Shown in pieces: positions 14,892 through 23,069 of a DNA stretch of 64,000 nt. Origin of the DNA: Treponema sp. GTDB lineage: Bacteria > Spirochaetota > Spirochaetia > Treponematales > Treponemataceae. The position numbers and the translations under genes were made by a program. How positions within the stretch are numbered: the first letter of the stretch is position 1; each line of letters opens with the position of its first letter. Where the stretch lies: assembly GCA_017940255.1 (NCBI GenBank), contig JAGAZB010000010.1, positions 113,234 through 177,233 of the forward strand, in the 5' to 3' direction. The notes below the pieces were generated by a model, which ran no database searches, was not told where the DNA came from, and saw only the letters and a program-made list of their open reading frames with translations.

Positions 14892-17800
14892 ATGCCAGGC
14901 TTAACTCAGCTAAAAGAATTCAGTAAAGATCTCCTTTCATTGGGTGATGAAATTACATTACGTGCCGCCCGCGGAGAAAAACCTGTACAATTTAAAATCC
15001 CTGATACTATTGCTGATGAAGATGATTCGGAAGACTTCGTACTTGGAATGCCTGAAAAGGAAGCTGAGCCTGAACAGGAAGAAATAGACGATGACCTTTC
15101 TGAACTTACCGGTCTTTCTTCTGCTCCCGCCCCTAAATCTGAAGGTAGTGAAGATACTTCTTCTGCTTTTGCCGCTCCAGATATGTCCGATTTGCTTGCT
15201 CCTATGGGGGGCGGGGAAGGTGGCGACGAAGCTGATATGCCTGATTTGTCTATGTTTATGGATGAACCAGAAGAAGTTGAGCCAGAAGAAGAGCCGGAAC
15301 CAGAGGAAGTTTCCGTTGCAGATATGAGTCTTGAAGCCCTTCTTGCTGGAAGCGGATTTGATGAACCTGAAGAGGAAGACGCCGAGGATGCAGAAGACGC
15401 TGAAAGCTTAGAAGAAGACGAGCCTTTTGATATTGATTCGCTGGGCCAGGAGGCAGAGCCTGTTGAAGAGGCTGAGGCACTTGAGGAAGCAGAGCCTGTT
15501 GAAGAGGCCGAGCCGCTGGAAGAAGCAGAAGCTGTAGAGGAAGCGGAACCTATTGAAGAGGCTGAGGCACTTGAGGAAGCTGAGCCTATTGAAGAGGCTG
15601 AGGCACTTGAGGAAGCTGAACCTTTGGAAGAGGCTGATGCCCTTGAAGAAGCCGAGCCTGTAGATGATGCTGAACCTGTTGAAGAAGCAGAAAATCCTGA
15701 AGAAGCTGAAAGTCTTCCTGATTTAGACCTTGATTTGCCTGATTTAGATTTCCCTGAAGAAGATACTGCCCCTGCAAGTGAAGCAGGCGATGCTGACCTT
15801 GGTGATCTTGGCGAACTTGGCGACCTGGGCTCAATCGACCTTGATGACGCTTCTGATGCTGGCGATTCTGCCGATTCTGGTGCGGAGCAGGCTTCTGGTG
15901 AAGAAGAGAACTCTGGTGACGAAGATACTTTTGGAATTGATGATTACGGCTACGAAGATTTTGATTACAATGCCGGTTCAGATAAGCCTGCCGAAGATGA
16001 TGGAAAAGAAGCCTCTCTAGAACCAGTTGATGAAAATGATTTTGAAACAGAAACAGAAGACAGCACAGAGCCTGATGCAGAAACTGCTGCAGATGAAAGT
16101 GCCGCTCTTAGTGATCTGGGGGATCTTTCTGATTTAGGTGATTTGGGAGATCTGGGCGACCTTGGTACAAGTGACCTGGGCGAATCAAACGAGAGTGGTG
16201 ACACAGGTGACCTTGCTGACATGGGCGAAAGTGCCGAACTTGGCGACTCAAATGACCTGGGAGACTTAAATGACCTGGGTGATTTAGGTGATCTTGGAGA
16301 TCTTGGTGACCTGGGTTCAATAGACCTTGATAACATAGAAAGTCCGGCCGAAGAGCCTGCTGCAGAAGAGGCTGAAGCCGCAGATGAAGCTGCCGAAGAA
16401 GCTCCTGCAGACGAAAGTGCTGCTCTTAGCGATCTGGGCGATCTTTCTGATTTAGGCGATCTTGGCGACCTGGGTTCAATTGACCTTGATAACATAGAAA
16501 GTCCGGCCGAAGAACCTGCTGCCGAAGAGCCTGCAGATTTAGAAGAACCAGCTGCCGAAACTGCCGAAGAAGCTCCAGCCGAAGACTTTAGTGATGCCCT
16601 CGGTGACTTAGGCGATCTTGGAGATCTTGGCGACCTGGGCTCAATCGACCTTGATAATATAGAAACACCTGCCGAAAGCAGTGAAGAGCCTGCTTTGGAC
16701 GAAGCTTTGTCTGAAGAAATCCCAGCCGCAGAAGCACTCGCTGCCGACGAACTAGCTGAGGACGTACCTGCCGAAGAAGCTTCTGCCGACGAAGCCCCAG
16801 CCGAAGACTTTAGCGACGCTCTCGGAGACTTAGGCGACTTAGGAGATCTTGGCGACCTGGGTTCAATCGACCTTGATAACATAGAAACACCAGCCGAAGA
16901 AACTTCCGCTGACGAAAGCGCTGCTCTCGGAGACTTAGGCGACCTCGGAGACATGGATTTCCTGGGCGAAAGTGATAACGCAGGCGAATCAAACGACCTT
17001 GGTGACACAAGTGACCTTGATGCCTCAAGCGACCTTGGCGGAACAGACGACCTTGGCGGAACAGACGAACTCGGTGGAACAGATGAGCTCGGAAACTCAG
17101 ACGACATTGGTGACCTGGGCTCAATCGACCTTGATAATATCGAAAGCCCTGCCGAAAGCAGTGAAACTCCTGCCGAAGACTTCAGTGATGCCCTCGGCGA
17201 TTTTGATAACTTTGATGCCACAGATACAATTGAAGACACAGAAATGGACAGCAATGAGCCTCTTGAAGTCTTCGACACATCAGATATTGCCGACCTTGAT
17301 TTTGGCATTTCAGACACAGATTCACAAATCAGCGGTGGCGATTTTGAACTTGGAAACAGCGATGACTTTGCTATGGAAGGCGAGTTCGAAATTCCTGGTT
17401 TTTCAGATGTAGACACTGCAAAAGAAGAAAAGAAGTCTAAGCCACTTGCCGGCGGAAAAGGAAAACGAGGAAAAGGAAAAGATTTACCTGAACCAGATTT
17501 TTCTAATGCAGAAGAAGGTGATACACTTCCTCCAAATACCCTTTCAGATGCCCAGTACAAAGTTTTCCTCAAGAATTTAAGTGAATATCCTCTTAACGTT
17601 CGTCTTGCTTTTGAAGACCTTATCGTTCAGGATGAATTTACAGATGACGCAGAATTTGAAATAATCGAAAAGATTTTAAACAAGGCTCCAGCCCGCCAGA
17701 TTGCAAGTATGCTGGAAAAAATGCTGGATATTTCAATTCCTGTTCCTCGTGATTTTGAACATCGTTCTGCCGAAGAATACGAAGCATATAAAAAATCTCT

Positions 17801-19508
17801 TTCTTATCAGCTCAGAAATAAAATTATTCCGGCAGCTCTTGTTGGTGCTGTTTCTCTGCTTGTACTCTGGGGACTCTTTAATTTTACAAAGAACTGTATT
17901 TACAAACCTATTAAAGCAAATAATCTTTACAAACAGGGCTATGCTCTTCTTGAATCAGACGAATACCCTCAGTCAGAAATGAAGTTCAATGAAGCCGTTA
18001 CCTACAGAATCAGTAAAAAATGGTTCTTTAATTATGCCCGCGGCTATCGTGCCCACAAACAGTATCAGCGGGCTGGAAATATGTACCAGAATATCCTGAA
18101 ATGTTTCCGTCACGATAAGCCGGCCGGCCTTGAATATGCTGACATGGAATTAAATGATATGGCCAACTATCCTCGTGCAGAAGAAATTGTCCGCCGAGAA
18201 GTTCTTGACTATCATATCAATGATAAAGACGGAATCCTTATGCTGGGAGACATCTTCCTTGAATGGGCAACAGATAAGGATCCTTCAAAATTTGAGCTTG
18301 CCCGCGAACAGTATGCAACTCTCATTCAGCTTTATGAACCAAATGACCTGTATAAATCACGCATGATGCGATACTTTATTCGCACTGATAATTTGCGCGA
18401 AGTTTTACAGCTAAAGCCTGATTTTGAAAATCGTGATAAATCTCTTTCTTCTGAAGACTGGGCCGAACTCAGCGGCTACCTCCTTGATAAATATTATGGA
18501 CCTATGGACCCTTCAGAAGAATATCTGCGTTATGAAATTGAAGGCCTCCGCGGACTTCTGCTCAAGGCAGTAAAATCAAATCCTGAAAATCCAATTGCCT
18601 ATTACAACCTTGCAAAGTATTTTATTAATACAAATGAGCTTGAATCTATTGAATCAACTTTGCAGCGTGCAATTGAAAAGTTTAATCTTGTTCCTTCTAT
18701 GAAAAACCGTGATGTTTACAAGTATATTGATTCATACCGCCTGCTTGGTGAACATTACATGGATACAACTGATTACCTGCAGGCACAGGAACAGTTTGCA
18801 GAAGGTATTTCTCTTTATACAACAGAACGCGATAATGCCGGTTTTGCCGGAACTCCTTCTATCGGAAAACTTTATGAAGATATGGGAGATATTAAATATT
18901 CAATTTCTGGTGATTATGACGAAGCACTTTTGAATTACAAATATTCAGTTGAACTTGAAAATGACAGTCCTTCTTTGCGTTACCGAATTGGTTACATTCA
19001 GTATAAAAATAAAAATTATATTGAAGCTTTAGGTGCCTTTATGAAGGCCGGAGACGGAAACATAAAAGAAAGAAACCTTCAGCTTGCAATGGCAAATACT
19101 CTCTTCCTTCGTGGTGATGATTACGCTGCCGAAGGTTATTATAATCAGCTGATTGACAGCCTTGATGCAGAAATTGCAGAGCAGGGAATTGTATTCCCTC
19201 AGACCAGTGTAAATGATTACGATACTGTAAACACTTATCTTTACGCCGCAAACAATTATGGCGTAACACTTTACCGCCTTGCAAAACGAACTGGTAATTC
19301 TTCTTTGAATGCTCAGTCTATCGTTCAGTTCAGCCAGTCTGTTCGCGCCTGGGATGCTCTTACCCGTAATCAGGATACTCTGCTGCGTCTGCCGGGCAGC
19401 AATCTTGCTGAACAGAACATTAAGTATATAACAAGTCCTATTCCAAACTTTGAACCTTCAATTTATCTGGATATTCCAAGGACTCTGAATAATAACGAAA
19501 GACTGTAA
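14892..19508 (+). CDS. flcA: FlcA-like periplasmic flagellar collar protein with acidic repeats and TPRs
   Basis: 1538 residues. N-terminus MPGLTQLKEFSKDLLSLGDEI resembles the Borrelia BB0326/FlcA family, which helps build the spirochaete-specific collar around the periplasmic flagellar motor. Residues about 40-830 are an extremely acidic low-complexity region: a block of EEAEPLEEAE-type 6-8-residue repeats (about 185-275), then many DLGDLGDLG runs, with six copies of a GSIDLDNIESPAEE-type unit. A conserved domain follows (YKVFLKNLSEYPLNVRLAFEDLI, about 890-960), one membrane helix near 980-1000 (IIPAALVGAVSLLVLWGLF), then a long TPR-rich C-terminus to 1538. This implies a large cytoplasmic acidic part and a periplasmic TPR part, or the reverse. 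FlcA assignment is from memory of the family. Confidence 0.7.
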   Translation: MPGLTQLKEFSKDLLSLGDEITLRAARGEKPVQFKIPDTIADEDDSEDFVLGMPEKEAEPEQEEIDDDLSELTGLSSAPAPKSEGSEDTSSAFAAPDMSDLLAPMGGGEGGDEADMPDLSMFMDEPEEVEPEEEPEPEEVSVADMSLEALLAGSGFDEPEEEDAEDAEDAESLEEDEPFDIDSLGQEAEPVEEAEALEEAEPVEEAEPLEEAEAVEEAEPIEEAEALEEAEPIEEAEALEEAEPLEEADALEEAEPVDDAEPVEEAENPEEAESLPDLDLDLPDLDFPEEDTAPASEAGDADLGDLGELGDLGSIDLDDASDAGDSADSGAEQASGEEENSGDEDTFGIDDYGYEDFDYNAGSDKPAEDDGKEASLEPVDENDFETETEDSTEPDAETAADESAALSDLGDLSDLGDLGDLGDLGTSDLGESNESGDTGDLADMGESAELGDSNDLGDLNDLGDLGDLGDLGDLGSIDLDNIESPAEEPAAEEAEAADEAAEEAPADESAALSDLGDLSDLGDLGDLGSIDLDNIESPAEEPAAEEPADLEEPAAETAEEAPAEDFSDALGDLGDLGDLGDLGSIDLDNIETPAESSEEPALDEALSEEIPAAEALAADELAEDVPAEEASADEAPAEDFSDALGDLGDLGDLGDLGSIDLDNIETPAEETSADESAALGDLGDLGDMDFLGESDNAGESNDLGDTSDLDASSDLGGTDDLGGTDELGGTDELGNSDDIGDLGSIDLDNIESPAESSETPAEDFSDALGDFDNFDATDTIEDTEMDSNEPLEVFDTSDIADLDFGISDTDSQISGGDFELGNSDDFAMEGEFEIPGFSDVDTAKEEKKSKPLAGGKGKRGKGKDLPEPDFSNAEEGDTLPPNTLSDAQYKVFLKNLSEYPLNVRLAFEDLIVQDEFTDDAEFEIIEKILNKAPARQIASMLEKMLDISIPVPRDFEHRSAEEYEAYKKSLSYQLRNKIIPAALVGAVSLLVLWGLFNFTKNCIYKPIKANNLYKQGYALLESDEYPQSEMKFNEAVTYRISKKWFFNYARGYRAHKQYQRAGNMYQNILKCFRHDKPAGLEYADMELNDMANYPRAEEIVRREVLDYHINDKDGILMLGDIFLEWATDKDPSKFELAREQYATLIQLYEPNDLYKSRMMRYFIRTDNLREVLQLKPDFENRDKSLSSEDWAELSGYLLDKYYGPMDPSEEYLRYEIEGLRGLLLKAVKSNPENPIAYYNLAKYFINTNELESIESTLQRAIEKFNLVPSMKNRDVYKYIDSYRLLGEHYMDTTDYLQAQEQFAEGISLYTTERDNAGFAGTPSIGKLYEDMGDIKYSISGDYDEALLNYKYSVELENDSPSLRYRIGYIQYKNKNYIEALGAFMKAGDGNIKERNLQLAMANTLFLRGDDYAAEGYYNQLIDSLDAEIAEQGIVFPQTSVNDYDTVNTYLYAANNYGVTLYRLAKRTGNSSLNAQSIVQFSQSVRAWDALTRNQDTLLRLPGSNLAEQNIKYITSPIPNFEPSIYLDIPRTLNNNERL

Positions 19509-19522
19509 AAAGGGAGTAGGGA

Positions 19523-20134
19523 ATGCAGAACGATGTAATGTATGGTATTGTTGCCCGCCAGCGTTTGAACAGTATCATAAAAGAAATTTTCCGAAAATCC
19601 ATTCATATCTGTTCCAGTTTTGTCCCTTTGTTTCTTAAATTTGCCTACTGGCCGGTTATTGTTCTGCTTGTTCTTGCTCTTGTGTTCTATTCACTTTCAG
19701 AAATATTAAGAATGAATAATCATCCTATTCCTCTTATTTCAAAAATAACAGAGCTTGCGGCCCGAAAACGCGATGAAAACCGTTTTGTACTTGGGCCTGT
19801 AACTCTTGTAATAGGAATTCTGCTTGCGGCACTTTTACTGCCTCACGAATGTGCAACTATTGGAATTTTTGCCCTTGCTTTTGGAGACGGAACTGCAAGT
19901 CTTGTAGGAAAACTGATTGGCAGGGTTGCAATTCCCGGTGCTCACGGAAAAACCGTTGCGGGCAGTCTGGCCTGCTTTACTGCGGTTTATATATCTTCTT
20001 TTTGCGTATGCCAAAACTGCCTTACAGCTTTAATCTGTGCTTTTTGCGCAATGATGATTGAAGTTCTTCCTCTTGCAGATTTTGACAATGTCCTTATCCC
20101 AATTTCTATTGGCGGAATTTTTTCTCTTCTGTAG
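19523..20134 (+). CDS. diacylglycerol/polyprenol kinase-like membrane protein (DGK1/SEC59 type)
   Basis: 203 residues, six or more membrane segments. Key motif of the CTP-dependent lipid kinases (yeast DGK1, dolichol kinase, plant VTE5): GIFALAFGDGTASLVGKLIGR followed by HGKTVAGSLACF. An early KSIHICSS segment also fits. It would phosphorylate a lipid alcohol at the inner membrane; the substrate is unknown. GGGAGTAGGG precedes ATG closely, and the gene is 14 bp behind flcA, so the two are likely co-transcribed. Its stop is close to the convergent pseudogene. An older annotation might call it phosphatidate cytidylyltransferase, but the GDGTASLVG motif favours the kinase family. Confidence 0.75.
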   Translation: MQNDVMYGIVARQRLNSIIKEIFRKSIHICSSFVPLFLKFAYWPVIVLLVLALVFYSLSEILRMNNHPIPLISKITELAARKRDENRFVLGPVTLVIGILLAALLLPHECATIGIFALAFGDGTASLVGKLIGRVAIPGAHGKTVAGSLACFTAVYISSFCVCQNCLTALICAFCAMMIEVLPLADFDNVLIPISIGGIFSLL

Positions 20135-20153
20135 ATTTTAATCTTCTTTAATT

Positions 20154-20984
20154 TTAGTCTGTCCAAAGATAGTGCTGATGCAGCTTTGTAAAATAAATTG
20201 CGGTTCCAGAAGAAAGTAATCCAAGACCTGCAATATATTGAGCAAAAGTGTAGCATGTAAAAAGATGATTATAACCGATTATAATCATAAAAAATCCCAG
20301 AGTATTAATCTGACTAAAATCATGCTGCTTGTTATGAAAAAAAAGTGTAATTGTAGAAATTATACTTGTGATGATTGAAAACACTTGAATTGCTTTAGAA
20401 AAACCGTAAGAAACACAGAGATTTTCTTTTATTATGCTTGTGTTTAAGGGAATATATATTGCAAAAAATACGGAAACAAGAATTGTAATAAGGCAGATTT
20501 GTTCTGTCTGCTGCCTGTAATCTTCATCACTAAAAGCAGAAAGGGCAAATAAAGAAATCGGGGCTAAAAATCTTGCTGTCAGAGATAAATTACCAAGGCT
20601 TATTAAGTTGCTGGAATAGCTGCCATTCAGGCCGAAAATTGGAACATAAAGTCGTGTTGAATTCAAAAGAAGGGCTGCAAGAAAAAGCAGGAAAAATAAT
20701 ACTTCGGTTGCCTGTGTTTTTTAAAAAGTGCGCCAGATAAGATAGGCCGCTGTTGTTACATATAAATTAATTGTAAAAATAGAAGCAATTACACTCCAGA
20801 ATTCATATCTGAAAAGAAAAAATCCGCTGCTTTCAAATTCAGGAATAACCAGTTTCCCTGTAAAAAAGTGATAAGAAAAAAGAGTAATATTTGATAAAAG
20901 AATGACTATAGAAATAATTAAAAAAATGATATTAAATCTGTTTCTTGCCCTGATTGTCATATTTAAAAGATAACGTGAAGACAA
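20154..20984 (-). pseudogene. membrane protein interrupted by an in-frame stop
   Basis: The upstream part (20984-20721, 87 codons, start TTG 20984 or ATG 20960) ends YLIWRTF-stop. The downstream part (from about 20720 to 20154) is open in the same reading frame and continues KTQATEVLFFLLFLAALLL, so a single TAA at 20723-20721 splits one polytopic protein of about 275 residues. Hydropathy is continuous: the segments before and after the stop are membrane helices. About seven to eight helices in total, no known family. The stop lies next to T5 and A6 runs, but because the frame is unchanged a point mutation is more likely than slippage. Read-through or a sequencing error cannot be excluded. Confidence 0.65.
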
Positions 20985-21067
20985 ATAATAGTAAAGTGTC
21001 TTCTAAAAATTCCGAAAATGTAATAAGGACAATTTAAATAAATGCCTTAAACAGGGAGGATATAAAT

Positions 21068-21769
21068 ATGAAACGAATTTTTGCTTGCTCAATTGTTTCT
21101 GTTTTTCTTTTTACTGCTCTTTTTGCGGGAGATGTTGCATCTTTTGTAGATAAAGGCTTTACAGAAGACGGAAAATATTATCTTTTTGGCCAGTTTGGTA
21201 AAACTGATAAGAAATTTCAGGGATGGGCAGAAATCTACCAGGTTGATATTGAAAAAAATGATTATGTAAACGGTGGAGTTTTTAGAACAAAACCTTCTGC
21301 TGTAACAGCCGGAAAAAACGGCCGTGAAGTTTATGAAGCTCTCGAAGCAAAAAGTTTTTACTATCTTAAAGATGTAAAGTGCGAAAAGGCTGATCCTGAA
21401 CATGTTCTTTATATCCTTGATGATGTAAACAAGAGCGGAACAGATGAAATTGTTTTTACAGATTTTAAGTCTGATATTGAAAATCCAGATACTTTCCACA
21501 TCCAGCTTGTTCCAACTGTAAACGGAAGCGGTAAAAAAGTTTCTTCTTCATTCTATATTGATGTAGAAAAACGTGATGCAGATGGAAATCTTATTTTCAA
21601 AAAGAAGGTTGGTTCTCCTGATATTGTTAGAAAGGGCGTTTACAACTACAAGATTGAACGAATTGTATGTGATAAATCAGAAAAGAGTTTTATCTTTGTT
21701 GTAGAAAAAATGATGGAAGACGATTCTGGAATTAATATCCGTTACATGGTAGAAGCTGCACGTTTCTAA
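21068..21769 (+). CDS. secreted protein, DUF2259-like
   Basis: 233 residues with signal peptide MKRIFACSIVSVFLFTALFAG. The mature protein starts DVASFVDKGFTEDGKYYLFGQFGKTDKKFQGWAEIYQVDI and ends IVRKGVYNYKIERIVCDKSEKSFIFVVEKMMEDDSGINIRYMVEAARF, a pattern I recognise as the DUF2259 family of predicted secreted proteins found mainly in spirochaetes. Function unknown; probably periplasmic. Start supported by GGGAGGA 8 bp upstream. It stands alone, with a terminator at 21843. No catalytic residues are apparent. Confidence 0.65.
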   Translation: MKRIFACSIVSVFLFTALFAGDVASFVDKGFTEDGKYYLFGQFGKTDKKFQGWAEIYQVDIEKNDYVNGGVFRTKPSAVTAGKNGREVYEALEAKSFYYLKDVKCEKADPEHVLYILDDVNKSGTDEIVFTDFKSDIENPDTFHIQLVPTVNGSGKKVSSSFYIDVEKRDADGNLIFKKKVGSPDIVRKGVYNYKIERIVCDKSEKSFIFVVEKMMEDDSGINIRYMVEAARF

Positions 21770-21842
21770 AAAAAAATTACGGAAATTTTGTATAAAATCA
21801 TCTAAGTCTGTCTATTATATATATAGAAATATAAAGAAAAAG

Positions 21843-21875
21843 AAAGAGTCTGTTTGATACAGGCTCTTTTTTTTA
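21843..21875 (+). terminator. rho-independent terminator
   Basis: AAAGAGTCTGT, loop TTGAT, ACAGGCTCTTT with one G-U pair, followed by T8. It ends the DUF2259-like gene and lies just before the next Shine-Dalgarno. Confidence 0.85.
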
Positions 21876-21888
21876 TCTGGAGGTATTT

Positions 21889-23034
21889 ATGAAAAACAGA
21901 CTCAGATTTTTATTATGGTTAGCAGAAGGCTCTGTATTAGCGGCTCTTGTTCTTGCCTGTGTAATTCCTTTTTCCTGCAGAATCAGTGAAGAGGGAATCT
22001 CTTTAATTGGGGGTGATTTTACTGCTCCTGTGATTGAAGACTTTTCTGTTATAGATGGGAAAACCGTAAAACTTTCATTTTCCGAGCCGGTACAATTGTC
22101 GGCACTTGTGCTTTCTCCCCGCATAAATGGCATTTCTGATTCAGAAAGTATTTCCCAAGACGAAAATCTTTCTACTGCTCTTGCGGCGGCGGCCGGGGAA
22201 TACGGAAGAATTAATGCATCCTTTACCTGTGATGAAGATGAAAAAGTTTATTCTGTCGTGATGGAAGAAGAAACCTGCGTGGGGGCAAGTTATGAAATGT
22301 ATGGTATTGTTGAAGATAATATCGGAAACTCCCTTACTTTCTGCATACCTTTTACAGGCTATAATAGTCAGGTTCCCAGGGTTATTATGACAGAGGTTCA
22401 GATAAAATATGGAAAAGGCACGATTAAGGGAGAGGTAATTTACAGGGGAGAGTATGTTGAACTTCTTGCTCTTGAAGAAGGAAATCTTGCCGGCCTTGTT
22501 TTAGAAAGCGCTTCTGATGGCTCTGACAAGTCTTATTCATTTCCTGCTATTAATGTTAAGAAAGGGGAGATTATTCTTCTTCATTTAAGAACTGTTGGGG
22601 AAGGTTGTGTGAATGAAGATGGGGACGATTTAACACTTGCTTCGGCACCACATTCTGCTGCGGGAATAAGGGATTTGTGGTCAGAAAACACTAGTTCCCG
22701 ATTCAATGACAATTCTGATGTAATAATATTAAAAGATACGGTAAATGGAATTATTATGGATGCTGTAATGTACGCCCCTTTGGATGCTACAGAATGGAAA
22801 AGCAGTATTGCAGATTATGCCCTGTTGGTTTATCAGGCAGGTGTGTATGATTCTGAAGATATTACTTCTGCTTCAATTTCTAAAGGCTGCACAACATTAA
22901 AATCTCTTACCCGCTGCGATTGTAAAGATATTTATGAAAACATTGTAAGGGAAAACAATGAAGATTACGATTTTCCTTTTGTTTCTGATGAAAACAGCTG
23001 GCAGGTTACTGCTGTTTCTCCAGGCTATCTCTAG
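21889..23034 (+). CDS. secreted protein with Ig-like and lamin-tail-like regions
   Basis: 381 residues. N-terminal hydrophobic segment followed by a cysteine in VLACVIPFSC, so either a lipoprotein with an atypical lipobox or a signal-anchored protein. Residues about 45-85 (APVIEDFSVIDGKTVKLSFSEPVQ) look like a bacterial Ig-like surface domain. The second half (PRVIMTEVQIKYGKGTIKGEVIYRGEYVELLALEEGNLAGLVLES then FNDNSDVIILKDTVNGIIMDAVMY) has the layout of a lamin-tail domain: ITEV, YVEL, and a late NGDxxxLxD-like strand. These proteins are usually surface or periplasmic in spirochaetes; role unknown. GGAGG sits 7 bp before ATG. Confidence 0.5.
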   Translation: MKNRLRFLLWLAEGSVLAALVLACVIPFSCRISEEGISLIGGDFTAPVIEDFSVIDGKTVKLSFSEPVQLSALVLSPRINGISDSESISQDENLSTALAAAAGEYGRINASFTCDEDEKVYSVVMEEETCVGASYEMYGIVEDNIGNSLTFCIPFTGYNSQVPRVIMTEVQIKYGKGTIKGEVIYRGEYVELLALEEGNLAGLVLESASDGSDKSYSFPAINVKKGEIILLHLRTVGEGCVNEDGDDLTLASAPHSAAGIRDLWSENTSSRFNDNSDVIILKDTVNGIIMDAVMYAPLDATEWKSSIADYALLVYQAGVYDSEDITSASISKGCTTLKSLTRCDCKDIYENIVRENNEDYDFPFVSDENSWQVTAVSPGYL

Positions 23035-23063
23035 TTGTAGTCGGCCATTTTTTGTGTTATTAT
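23035..23063 (+). promoter_or_regulatory. promoter of the U32 peptidase gene, leaderless type
   Basis: TTGTAG (23035-23040, overlapping the upstream stop region), 17-bp spacer, TATTAT (23058-23063). The ATG at 23070 lies at the expected transcription start (7 bp after the -10). Confidence 0.65.
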
Positions 23064-23069
23064 GAAAGA

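Noticed and set aside
15965..17572. 535-codon open frame on the minus strand
   Set aside because: It is the mirror of the acidic repeat region of the FlcA-like gene (SPRSPRSP-type low complexity) without start signals.
21873..22133. 86-codon minus-strand frame
   Set aside because: Fully antisense to the secreted lamin-tail-like gene and overlapping a terminator.
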